Source: Erwinia tasmaniensis Et1/99
GTDB taxonomy: Bacteria > Pseudomonadota > Gammaproteobacteria > Enterobacterales > Enterobacteriaceae
DNA: 64,000 bases
Direction: 5' to 3'
Assembly: GCF_000026185.1 (NCBI RefSeq)
Contig: NC_010694.1
Coordinates: forward strand, 3,348,001 to 3,412,000
In this document: piece after piece, positions 15,889 to 25,400 of the stretch
Numbering within the stretch: the stretch's first letter is position 1
Layout of the letters: each line of letters opens with the position of its first letter
The notes under the pieces: model-generated
Told to the model about the DNA's origin: nothing
Database searches by the model: none
The model's input: only the letters and a program-made list of their open reading frames with translations
Position numbers and translations under genes: made by a program

Positions 15889-16437
15889 TTACTGATAATT
15901 CAGCAAATAGTACGCCGTTGCGCTAAAAGGCCCGGCGGTTAGCGTTCCCTTAGATAAGGCATCGGGTTCTGCTTCGACAAATGCCTGTAGGTCAAGCTGC
16001 ATGACGCTGTCGCCGATCGTGACCGGCGTCGTCGGCACCCCCAGACTGACGGGCGTATTGTCGGCCTCCAGCAGACCAATTCCCACCCCACTGGCATTTC
16101 CCCCTGCCGTGGCCTTGATAGCCAGATGATTTGCCAGATTCGGATTTTCATCCCCGCTAAACGTCACGCTCACGGTGTTTAGCAGCCCTGGGTTACAGTC
16201 CTGTAGCCTGATGGAAAACGGAACCGGTATGCTTTTCCCATTGATATAGAGGGATTTCGTGGAAATCTCGCCAAAGTTTACCGGTACGCGTTCAGACTCC
16301 GGGGCAACGCTACAGGGATACGCCACAACCTCACCTTCAAACCTCAGATCGCCGCCGATTAATACCGCTTTCGCCATGGCCGGAGCAGAAGACAACACTG
16401 CGAACAGGAGTGCGGCGGCGATGATGATGGAATTCAT
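15889..16437 (-). CDS. Minor fimbrial subunit
   Basis: A 182-residue secreted pilin-family protein. The signal peptide is MNSIIIAAALLFAVLSSAPAMA. The mature part shows type 1 pilin features: GGDLRFEGEVVAYPCSV with the first Cys, the second Cys in RLQDCNPG, and the C-terminal beta-zipper ending FSATAYYLLNYQ with the penultimate Tyr. It is the last structural gene of the operon, 9 nt after the adhesin-like gene. Position and size suggest a tip adaptor or minor subunit rather than the main shaft pilin. Confidence 0.85.
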   Translation of the reverse strand: MNSIIIAAALLFAVLSSAPAMAKAVLIGGDLRFEGEVVAYPCSVAPESERVPVNFGEISTKSLYINGKSIPVPFSIRLQDCNPGLLNTVSVTFSGDENPNLANHLAIKATAGGNASGVGIGLLEADNTPVSLGVPTTPVTIGDSVMQLDLQAFVEAEPDALSKGTLTAGPFSATAYYLLNYQ

Positions 16438-16446
16438 CCTTCCTCC

Positions 16447-17487
16447 TTACTGGAATTCAGCCACTATTGTGGCCGACGCGCTGAAGGCACCTTCCGGGAT
16501 CGCGGAGGTAGGGGTTTTAGCAAGAGGAGCCGCCACAAGATCCCAGCTCCCTTCGTTATTCGTAAAGCCCGGCACGTTGTAAAGGGTGTTTGGCACAACG
16601 GGATTCCCCATCGCATCCTTCAGCGAGATCGCCAGTTCAGAGCGATCGCCTGGCCCGCTGGTGCTCAGGTATTTCCCGTCGCTGAACGCCGGATTATCCT
16701 GATGTATTTTTAGTTTGATGTTTAATGCCCCCTGCGAAAAACTCCCCCCTTCACATTTGACACGAATCGGTACGTTTTGACTGTAGCGAGTGCCGTCGAG
16801 TTTGCTTCCGCTACCGGGGATAGAGCCGAAATCCACAACGACCGGCCTGCCCTCGTTGATCCTGCATTTGTCCGGAACGGTGATAACGCCAGAAGCAATG
16901 GAGATAAGTGAGAGCGGAGTACTGCCGATCGGCCCCGACCCTAGCCGACCAAAAAGCTGGGCAATTTCAGTACCGGTTAAATCCACCCCATTGATAATTG
17001 GCTTGGTGATCATAAAAGTCACCCGCCCTTTTGCACCAGAGGCAAACTCATTTTCCAGTTGCGAGCTGGGTGGCGTGCACTGGTTCTGATTTCTTCCGTT
17101 AGAGACGTTGTCGAACGGGACTGTCCTGTACTGTTGCAGATTACCGCCGATAAAAATCTCAATTTTGACATCCATAAATTCGTTGAGATAAAGATAGCCA
17201 GGACTTGACCCCGGTTTGGTTAACGCAGCCTGCGATGTAAAGTAGACCGGCTGGTTGGTCAGGGGATGGGAGCAATAAGCCCGCCCAGGAAATGAACCCG
17301 CCAGATCAAATACGTTAGAAATGGTCGCACCAGCCTGGTTAGAGGTGATGTCCGTGTTATCCACTTTGATCGTGTATTGATGAGTTCCGCCGACCGGAAC
17401 AATTTCACCCTCTACCTCAGCCGATACAAGGCTGGGAAGCATCAGGCCAAACGCCATAAGTGCAATGTAGGAAAATGGGTTGCGCAT
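16447..17487 (-). CDS. Fimbrial tip adhesin-like subunit (two-domain)
   Basis: A 346-residue protein with signal peptide (about 1-23, ending VSA). The first about 190 residues form a unique receptor-binding-type domain, and the rest is a pilin domain with VITVPDKCRINEGRPVVVDFGSIPGSG and a C-terminal FSASATIVAEFQ strand. FimH-like tip adhesins have the same order. Cysteines at about 67 (AYCSH) and 137 (QNQCTPP) may stabilise the N-terminal domain. The receptor cannot be inferred. It lies 15 nt after the chaperone gene and 9 nt before the minor subunit gene. Confidence 0.83.
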   Translation of the reverse strand: MRNPFSYIALMAFGLMLPSLVSAEVEGEIVPVGGTHQYTIKVDNTDITSNQAGATISNVFDLAGSFPGRAYCSHPLTNQPVYFTSQAALTKPGSSPGYLYLNEFMDVKIEIFIGGNLQQYRTVPFDNVSNGRNQNQCTPPSSQLENEFASGAKGRVTFMITKPIINGVDLTGTEIAQLFGRLGSGPIGSTPLSLISIASGVITVPDKCRINEGRPVVVDFGSIPGSGSKLDGTRYSQNVPIRVKCEGGSFSQGALNIKLKIHQDNPAFSDGKYLSTSGPGDRSELAISLKDAMGNPVVPNTLYNVPGFTNNEGSWDLVAAPLAKTPTSAIPEGAFSASATIVAEFQ

Positions 17488-17502
17488 TGTCTGGTTCCCT
17501 GA

Positions 17503-18249
17503 TTATTGATTCTGCTGTGCAGGCGACAACGCTTTACAGGTATTGCCCTCGCAGCGGTATTTCAGCTGGGGATGACCGCCGTAATCGTTCACATACATCA
17601 TGGAAAACTCGCGAACGTCCGCTTCAGTAATGTCAAACTGCTGGCTGGATTTGGGCGCGATCATCAGACCAGGGAAACGGGTCATCTTTTTCCCCTCCTT
17701 TCCCGATAGCTCAATAATGGTGATGTAATACGGCGTTGGGTTCTGCGCCGTCATCTGACCACCACTTTTGTTAAATATCACCTGGTCCTGCCAAATCGCG
17801 CTTTTGCTTTTCGGGATCACCGCAGCTGGCCGATAAAACAGCTTGATGCGCGACTGCATCGCCAGCTGTAGCGTGTTCGGTTTATCCGGTTTCGGCGGTA
17901 TCTCGCGCACGTTGAGATAGAAGAGGCTCTCTCTGTCCTTTGGCAGCTTTTCGATGCCCGCCGTTTTCGACACGCGGGCAATCCCCTTCTGCCCGCCGTT
18001 AATACGCTGCAATGGCGGCAAAACGATCAGCGGTGCAGTGATTTTGTTCCCTTTTTCATCCTCTACCCACGACTGCGCAAGAAAAGGAATATCCGCACTG
18101 GAATTAGACAGATTGGCGCTTGATGACGCCTCTGTTTCGGTGATCACCACCCGCGTACGGTCCAGTGAAATTCCGGCCTGGACGCCGCTGCTGAATACGC
18201 TTAGGGCGGCGGCCGCAATCCAGAATCCTTTGTGTTTTTTGTCGCTCAT
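17503..18249 (-). CDS. Periplasmic fimbrial chaperone (PapD/FimC family)
   Basis: A 248-residue protein with a signal peptide ending GVQA. The mature protein starts GISLDRTRVVITETEASSSANLSN, with the family's beta-strand and conserved Arg, followed by QSWVEDEKGNKI and FYLNVREIPPKP, the typical chaperone signature. It binds unfolded pilins by donor-strand complementation and hands them to the usher. It follows the usher gene by 31 nt and precedes the adhesin gene by 15 nt. The C-terminal KYRCEGNTCKALSP holds two cysteines that may form a disulfide. Confidence 0.93.
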   Translation of the reverse strand: MSDKKHKGFWIAAAALSVFSSGVQAGISLDRTRVVITETEASSSANLSNSSADIPFLAQSWVEDEKGNKITAPLIVLPPLQRINGGQKGIARVSKTAGIEKLPKDRESLFYLNVREIPPKPDKPNTLQLAMQSRIKLFYRPAAVIPKSKSAIWQDQVIFNKSGGQMTAQNPTPYYITIIELSGKEGKKMTRFPGLMIAPKSSQQFDITEADVREFSMMYVNDYGGHPQLKYRCEGNTCKALSPAQQNQ

Positions 18250-18280
18250 TTTTTCCCTTAATTACAGATTTTCAGTGTAC

Positions 18281-20755
18281 TCAGCGGCACGGCAGCAACG
18301 TGTCCGGGCGTTGTTCGCTGGAGCCTGGCGGTAGCGTCACCTGGCACCGCTGCTTGCCACCCCAGGTGACGTTCAGGGTTTCGTCCGGATTGACTCCGGC
18401 GAGCCATGCTTTTCCGTCTTCCAGTACCATTGCCACGCTAACGCCGTCCGCGTTATAAACTTCTGCGCCAAATGGCGGCACGCTGTTATCCGCAAGACGC
18501 AACGTTGCCATCATCTTCATGCCCTTCGCCATGCCGAAGATTTGGTAACCAATCGCCCCTTCGGTGAGCGTGGTGGTGCTGATGGCTTTTGACGGCTCGA
18601 TATCGTTGTCCAGAGCGTCAACATCAACACGAGTATCGAAGCTGTTGTAGCTGACCACGTCCGGTACCACGGCGATGCCAAAGCGGTTGGTCCTCGACTT
18701 CATGCCGTTCAGCGGCACGCCGCCGATGCCGTTGGTATCCACCATCATGCGTGCCGTGCTCGTCGTTGCGCTGCTGTTATGCATCGCCGCACCATGCCGC
18801 GTGGCGGTAAAGCCGCCGCGCAGCGTAGTGCCAAGCGCCATATAGCGGTTTTGCTGATAGCTGGCGTTGGTATTGATCTCCGCCAGCTGTGAACGGCGCT
18901 GATAGTAACCATCAGCGCTGGCATTTCCGTGCTGGCTGGCACCGGCACGAATGCGCCACAGGTTGTTGTAGTCACTGTTATTGGTGTAAGACGCCATCGG
19001 GCTGCTTTTGCCGTTACTGGACTGGATATCCAGCCCCGCCCATTTGCTATCACCCATTGGCAGTGACAGAGAAAATGAGATCGAATCATCCGTACGCCCC
19101 AGGTAATCGGAACGGTATGCCGAGAGGCCGGCGCTAATACCGCTGATATCCCCCACGCGGAAGGTACGGCTAACGGACATGCCGTAGCGATCGCGGCTAA
19201 GCCTGTTCCAGTAGTTCTGGTGCGTATAGGTCAGAAAGACGCTGGTGGCCTTAGCCGCTTCGTCAGCCCAGAAGGTTTTGTTCGCCGTGATGGTATACAT
19301 CTCTTTTTCGCGCCCCAGATGGCTGTCATTGCGATAGCGTCGTTCGAGGTACTGCGCCATGGAGCGAAAATCTTCCTGCGAGAAGCGGTAACCCGCGAAG
19401 GTGATTGAGCTGTTATATTCGTCGAACGTTTTCGCATAGCTCAGCTTGTAGGAGGTGCCGTGAAGCCGTTCACCGTCGGGCTGTCGGCTCAAAGATTCAG
19501 TGGCGTCGACAGAAATAGCCCCCAGCAAGCTTAAATCGCGCCCAATACCGATCGATGCAGCGGAGTATTCCTCGCCGGAGCTCTGTCCACCGCCATAAAG
19601 CGACCAGGCGTTGCTGACCCCCCAGGAAAAATCACCGGAGATAAACGATGGCCCCTGCAGCTTATGGTTATAGACCGAGGGGGTGCCGGCGGAAAAATTG
19701 TAACGCACGTAGCCCGGCCGAGTGAGATACGGAATATTGGCGGTGTTTACCTGGAAGGTAGAGGTTGAACCATCCTGCTCTTCTACGCGCACATCAAGCG
19801 TACCGCGCACCGAACTGCGCAGATCCTGAATATTGAACGGACCGGCAGGCACGGTGGTTTCATAAACCACGCGTCCGTTCTGGCTTACCGTGACTTTGGC
19901 ATTACTGCGCGCAATACCGTGCACTTCCGGCGCATAGCCTTGCAGTGCGGGAGGCAGCATCCGTTCATCGCTGGCGAGGTTGATCCCGGTAAAGCGCAGC
20001 GTGTCGAAGACCTGCGAGTTGAGATAGATCTCTCCCAGGGTTAATTTGGCTGCCATCATCGGCAGCGGCCGGTAGGCGTAAATCTGGTTCCAGTCGAAAC
20101 TTACCTGATGATTGTTACTGTAATAACTGGTCTGATATTCACCGCGCAGACGCCAGGAGCCAATATTGGCACCCGTCTGCCCATAGCCCGATACCGAGCT
20201 GTAGTTGCGGCTTCCGTCGAATTGTCGGGTTATCTGTCCATTCAGGCTATAGTCGAAAAGCAGCCCCGCGATACCGTTGTCCCAGCGCTCTGGCGGGGTC
20301 CAGTTGGCATCGTTATATTTCATCCACGCCTGCGGCACGTTGATTTCCAGCACGCCAGCGTAGTTCCTCAATTTAGCCCCGGGTAAACTTTGCAGGGAAT
20401 AACAGTTTTCGTGGAGTTGCGTCACTTTCATCCGCGCCTCCTCTTTTAACGCCAATTTATCCACCAGCTCGCTACTGATACACGCTTGAGACATCTTTCC
20501 TTCAGATGTTTCTACGTAACGAATTCGCTCCTGGCCAATGGGCTGACCATTAACATGAATATCCAGCAGGTAATATCCGGGGGGAATATAATTATCGGTT
20601 GAAAAACGCGATAGATCGATATGGGTACGATCTGCCGCATCAAGCACGTCGGTATTAAAATCAATACGATCGTCTGCATACGCCGTTGCCGCGTAGCAGA
20701 CACAGATTAGCTTTAGGGTAAGGCTTTTTATTTTTGTTTTTATTATTACCAACAT
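18281..20755 (-). CDS. Outer-membrane fimbrial usher (FimD/PapC family)
   Basis: An 824-residue usher, close to the family's usual length of 800-870. It has a signal peptide ending in AYA. The N-terminal domain includes DRIDFNTDVLDAADRTHIDLSRFS and PPGYYLLDIHVNGQ; the barrel follows with RLRGEYQTSYYSNN and the plug region; the C-terminal domains contain FGAEVYNADGVSVAMVLEDGKAWL-type motif (PPFGAEV) and a CQVTLPP end. It is transcribed after the major pilin gene and before the chaperone gene. The usher recruits chaperone-pilin complexes and extrudes the pilus. Confidence 0.95.
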   Translation of the reverse strand: MLVIIKTKIKSLTLKLICVCYAATAYADDRIDFNTDVLDAADRTHIDLSRFSTDNYIPPGYYLLDIHVNGQPIGQERIRYVETSEGKMSQACISSELVDKLALKEEARMKVTQLHENCYSLQSLPGAKLRNYAGVLEINVPQAWMKYNDANWTPPERWDNGIAGLLFDYSLNGQITRQFDGSRNYSSVSGYGQTGANIGSWRLRGEYQTSYYSNNHQVSFDWNQIYAYRPLPMMAAKLTLGEIYLNSQVFDTLRFTGINLASDERMLPPALQGYAPEVHGIARSNAKVTVSQNGRVVYETTVPAGPFNIQDLRSSVRGTLDVRVEEQDGSTSTFQVNTANIPYLTRPGYVRYNFSAGTPSVYNHKLQGPSFISGDFSWGVSNAWSLYGGGQSSGEEYSAASIGIGRDLSLLGAISVDATESLSRQPDGERLHGTSYKLSYAKTFDEYNSSITFAGYRFSQEDFRSMAQYLERRYRNDSHLGREKEMYTITANKTFWADEAAKATSVFLTYTHQNYWNRLSRDRYGMSVSRTFRVGDISGISAGLSAYRSDYLGRTDDSISFSLSLPMGDSKWAGLDIQSSNGKSSPMASYTNNSDYNNLWRIRAGASQHGNASADGYYQRRSQLAEINTNASYQQNRYMALGTTLRGGFTATRHGAAMHNSSATTSTARMMVDTNGIGGVPLNGMKSRTNRFGIAVVPDVVSYNSFDTRVDVDALDNDIEPSKAISTTTLTEGAIGYQIFGMAKGMKMMATLRLADNSVPPFGAEVYNADGVSVAMVLEDGKAWLAGVNPDETLNVTWGGKQRCQVTLPPGSSEQRPDTLLPCR

Positions 20756-20999
20756 GGCTTATCGTCCCTAATGCATTCATGGAAAACGTCCCGTATTCCG
20801 CCACCGTCTGGTTATATCTGTTCTTCGCGGTGTTCCATGAAAAAACAAGTCCTTTTAACTCGCCAGAGTTAATCTATTAATGAATCAGTCTTAGCGATTC
20901 CGTCAATTTCAGGCGTAAATATCACGACTTAATACTGGCCTGAAAGGGCTTGCAGATACGCATTTTGCCCCCACCCTGGTGCTGACCTGGTATTTAAGA

Positions 21000-21024
21000 A
21001 AGTGCGGGAAGACTTCCCACACTT
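21000..21024 (-). terminator. Strong hairpin downstream of the major pilin gene
   Basis: On the minus strand AAGTGTGGGAAG pairs with CTTCCCGCACTT (one G-T wobble), 16 nt after the pilin stop, followed by TCTTAAAT. It can act as a partial terminator between major pilin and usher genes or protect the pilin mRNA 3' end, which would give the usual excess of major pilin. Confidence 0.6.
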
Positions 21025-21039
21025 TGGACTTATCGTGGA

Positions 21040-21573
21040 TTACTGATAAGCAATCTGGAAATTAATTGTCGACTGGAATGCACCGGCTGTGACGGTTTTT
21101 TCCTTATTATCCGCTTTAAGATAAGCGACAAAGGGAATGGTTGTGGTGCCATTAACCAGACGAACGGCTGCGGTGCCCTGTCCCCATACCACGTCCTGGT
21201 TAGCGCTGTCACGCAGGCCGATACCCGCACCAGATGCCGATCCAGAGGTGAATGCAGCCAGAGTGTTATCTTTCGGATTCGGGCTGGTTGGGTTGTAAGA
21301 GACCACGGCGCTGGTAGCAACGGTGGTGTCGCAGTGCTGTAACTCAATGTTCTTCGTTGTGCTGCCAGCGCGGCCGCCCTGAGTCAAGGCTGAAACAGGG
21401 ACCTGACCAAAATCAACGCTTACCGGGCTGGAGTTTGTTGACAGACCACATGCGGTATTGACCAGTTCACCCTGAAACTCAATCTGGCCATTTGTGGTGT
21501 CAGCCAAAACTGACGCAGATCCCAAAGCAGCAGTGAAAGCAGCAGCAATAACGACTTTATTCGTTTTCATCAC
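21040..21573 (-). CDS. Major fimbrial subunit (FimA-like pilin)
   Basis: A 177-residue pilin with signal peptide ending SVLA. The mature part starts DTTNGQIEFQGELVNTACGLS, with Cys in the TACGL motif and the second Cys in IELQHCDT; the C-terminus FQSTINFQIAYQ is the pilin beta-zipper with the penultimate Tyr. It is the first gene of the operon, separated from the usher gene by about 280 bp holding a strong hairpin, the usual sign of a highly expressed shaft pilin. Confidence 0.93.
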   Translation of the reverse strand: MMKTNKVVIAAAFTAALGSASVLADTTNGQIEFQGELVNTACGLSTNSSPVSVDFGQVPVSALTQGGRAGSTTKNIELQHCDTTVATSAVVSYNPTSPNPKDNTLAAFTSGSASGAGIGLRDSANQDVVWGQGTAAVRLVNGTTTIPFVAYLKADNKEKTVTAGAFQSTINFQIAYQ

Positions 21574-22409
21574 AATATCCTGTTTGTACTTATATCCTTA
21601 GAATAAAGAGCCATAACTTCGCGAACAATAAACAATACGCCACAATGTTAAAACCCTTAATTTAATCCAGGCAGGAAATACTTTTATCATTAAACCCACA
21701 ACCACCACGGTTTAATTAACCAGCCTCTACCTGAACGGATTAAATCCTATCAAACAAAGAAATTTTATTAAAGGGCTTCGCTTTATTTGTGTTAGATACG
21801 CAATAATTGTTTGCAGGCAGTAAATTCCTCGCCTTATATCTCGCGAGATAGTGAGATTAATCCTAAATACACAATCAATGACGAATTTTAAAAGGAGATA
21901 TAACTTAAGGTAATCTGATGGGATAATTTGAGTATGGCACATAAATTCTGAATAGGACGATGTTTGCGGTGTGATAAATAAAATATTTTAACGAAAAGTG
22001 CGGTTTCATCCGGTGGAATATCTGATAACTAACAAAAAACAATGCGCCCGGTACACTGAAATCGACACGGTGCCACCCGTACAGGGATAACGGTCTACCG
22101 GGAGCTGGCACCTATATTGGGGAGCTGATTGATTCCGCGCCGGACAGGACGGAAGTGGCAAGACTTTCCGCACTACATGCAGACAAGGTCTGAGCTGTCC
22201 GTACGGAAATCTGTCATTTTTGCGGTCGATGCAGGATCTTTTGCCGGTGACATCATCGTTAATGGTTAGCGATACCGTTAGACGATCCTGCTTTCCCCAT
22301 CTGGCATTTCAGAATAATGTACGGCGTCACAGTCAGTGCCGAACCGAAGGATCGGGCCTTCTTAAAGACCTGCAAGAGGCGACAGCGGCAACCGCGGTTT
22401 TCCTTTTCC
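21574..22409. other. Intergenic region between the RHS toxin stop and the fimbrial operon
   Basis: About 835 bp. The right part lies 3' of the RHS gene and the left part upstream of the major pilin gene, so the fimbrial promoter should be near 21600-21900, which is AT-rich. Short frames here (21905-22111 minus, 22220-22438 plus) have no recognisable domain. No immunity gene, invertible-element repeat pair or insertion-sequence remnant could be identified. Confidence 0.4.
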
Positions 22410-25400
22410 TCACGGAAAAAATGTTTTCGGGATATTAGGCATTATCGCGAAGGGGTGTGGTCCAATGGTGATGAAATCGCGGTTTCGGTGCATAAACTCA
22501 GTCGCGGCAAACTCCCCCCCTCTCATATAGGCGTCATTAACCATCCTTACTGATGAAATGGGCACACCGGTAATATTCAGCGTTTCATGCATGGTCATAA
22601 TGCCATGGAAACCTTCAACCGGCTTATTCGTTAACTGCGCTAAACGTTGCGCCACACTTATTCCCTCAGACGAAGGGTCAGCGCTATGACAAACCAGCAT
22701 TCTGATTTCATAATAGTGATAGTCGATTACGCCATGCTCGTACAACAGGTGATAAAGCGCATCGGCATCTAGCCATATGTTACGATCGACAAGTATGCGT
22801 CCTGGAAGACCATGCGCCACGATATTTAGGCGGGGAAGGCCGCTATCCCATTCAATGGCCGTGTAGGTGGCATGAACGGGCACTGAAGGTGTATAGGGGT
22901 CAGAGTTGTAACCGCCAAAATCATGAATGCCTATCACCTTGGGTGACCTGATCCCCATCTCTTCGAACCGTGACAAATGCAGATTAGTTTTATTTTCCCT
23001 AAGGGCCGTCGCCATATGCGTCAGCCCAGCCACCACGCCGGCAATCCCCGTCGCCATTGATACCCAGCCCAGTACGGCCGATGCGCGCGGATGATTGTCT
23101 TGCGACGCACCGCTGGCGATGGCCGTCGCATCGGCTAGCAGGCCTAACCCTCCTGCGACCAGTGAGGTTGTCGATGCCGCGCCTAAAGCCGCCATCACGC
23201 TCCCCGCAGCCGCTATCGATGCCCCGGCAGTGAACGCTGAGAAGGCCAGCCCCAGCGCTCCCGTCACGATCCCCATTATCCCCTGCCAACTCATGTGTCC
23301 AGACGGGTCAGTGTTATTTAACGGATCTCCCGCGCAGTAGGCATAAGCATTCATGCCGCCCCCGCCAAACGGGCTAAGACTGTCCGGAGAATTAAACCGC
23401 ATCAGCACAGGATTGTAAGTACGACAGCCATTACCCAAGTGGTAGCACCCGCTGACCGGGTCGACCCGCTCACCGTTGAAACCCGGCAGCAGGTCGGTCG
23501 CTTCTCCTGTACCGTAGGGTGACCAAAAGTGCTGTTTTCCTTCTTTCTGACCGCCGTCATGCGACCAGACCGGACTGCCGTGCCGATCGCCAGCCATCAA
23601 CGTCACACTGCTGCCATCGCGTATTCCCAGGCAGCTGTGCCCATTCTTAATCAGACGGGATACCTCTCCCTGCTCTACCAAAGCCTCATTCACCAGCTCT
23701 GCACCACGGTAGTATAGCTGTCGCCCATCCTTGCCCCTGATGTTCTGGCTAATCATGCGGTTGAGCGCATCATAGCCATAGCTGCTTTCGCCATTGATGT
23801 CGGTCAATCTGCCAATCGCGTCATAGGAGAGCACGCGCCCTGCCTCATCCCGAATCAAGCGCCCACCGGCATCATACTCAAGCTGAATGACCCTGGGATA
23901 GCCAATACTGGAGTGTATTATTGCGGTCAACTGGGTGGGGTCGGCGATGTTTCCGTAATAATAGGTCGCAACATCAATGCTGCCGTAAATCAACGGGGTG
24001 GTGATCATCGTCAGGTTATTCAGCGCATCATATCGGTAGGCCTGTGCAGTAATCTGATGTCCATATGCATCCTGCGGCAGGCTGGTACCGCTCACCGTAT
24101 AGCTGACAAGACGATTACGGGCATCGTACGCGAAGCGCTCCTCTCGTAACACGCCCTTATCCCGCAGAGTCGTCCGACTCGCCATCAGGCCGTTTGCCAG
24201 CCAGCTCTGCGTCACCTTCAGCTCGCCACCACTGCTGTCAGAAATGATGCGGGCAGTTTCCCAACCAAAATCGTTAAATGTCAGCCGGGTGATGAGCGTA
24301 GCCTGCGTGGCAATATTCGTGACCAACTGCCAGTTCAGTCGCCCCAGCGCGTCATACTCCAGGTCGACCGTCAGATCCACGTCTTTCATCGTGATTAATC
24401 GTCCAGTCGCATCCCGTACACAGGTGGTTTTTTTACCGGCTATATCCCTGTACGCCACCATTTTTCCTGCCAGCGTACGGGTATAGCCAGCTTCTCGCGA
24501 AAGGCTCCACTGGGTGAAGCGTTCAGCCTTCAGGCTACCGGAAGGGTTCAGAGAATACTCTATCCTGGTATCCCCTTCCTCTGCCGTGATCGGGTGGCCC
24601 GTCGCCGGGTCATAGCCGAACACCTGCGCCACTCCGTCAACCGTCATACTGCTCAGCACGTTACCCAACTCGGGGACGTGCGTACACTTCACGATTTTCC
24701 CTGACGGCAGGGTAACTGAAGAGGGATGCGGTGCGGCGGCTTCGTAGGCGTATAAGGTGGCCCGCCCACCGCTTGAACGCTGAGTGACTCTGGCGAAACC
24801 GTCAAACTCCTGCGTTCCGAGCAGCCAGGTGCGCGGATTGCCGTCAGAGTCTTTGCCTGTCACGCTAAGGGTGGTGACCTGATTGCCCGTCAGGTGAGCG
24901 GCATAGGTTCGTGTTACCGTAGTGCTGTCCGGTAGGATGTGTGTCAGCACGCGTCCGAAGGCGTCGTAACTTAGGGCAGTTTTATGATTAAGTTCATCCG
25001 TGTCCAGCCGCAGGCGCCCAAGCCCATCCCACTCATGGGATCGTTCACTCTGCGCCTGACCGACGGCATTTTTGCGGACCTCCGAGAGCGGCAGGCGGCT
25101 ACGTTCTTCCAGTACGGTGGTAAATGACCCCGAGTTGAGATCTTCACCGTCCGCGCTACCGTGCAGTGATAACGTTTGCGTGAGCAGCATGGGGTCGTTG
25201 GCCTGCACAAGCTTCGTGCCGTCCGTAAAACCTTGCTCACCGATCCAGCCCCAGCCATCATATGAAACGAAGGTGCCGAGGCGCTGCGGTACTGATGAAT
25301 CGGTCAACCAGTCGTTGCAGGAGCCAGCAACCATCTCCCCCAGCGGCCCCCATGTCCGTGACGAGATCTCAAACCACTTCTGCGAGGCATCTCTATCAAG

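Noticed and set aside
21574..22409. Invertible promoter element for the fimbrial operon
   Set aside because: No inverted repeat pair or recombinase gene was found near the pilin gene.
22220..22438. 72-residue plus-strand frame as an immunity gene for the RHS toxin
   Set aside because: It is on the opposite strand, overlaps the toxin's 3' end, and has no domain or start signal.
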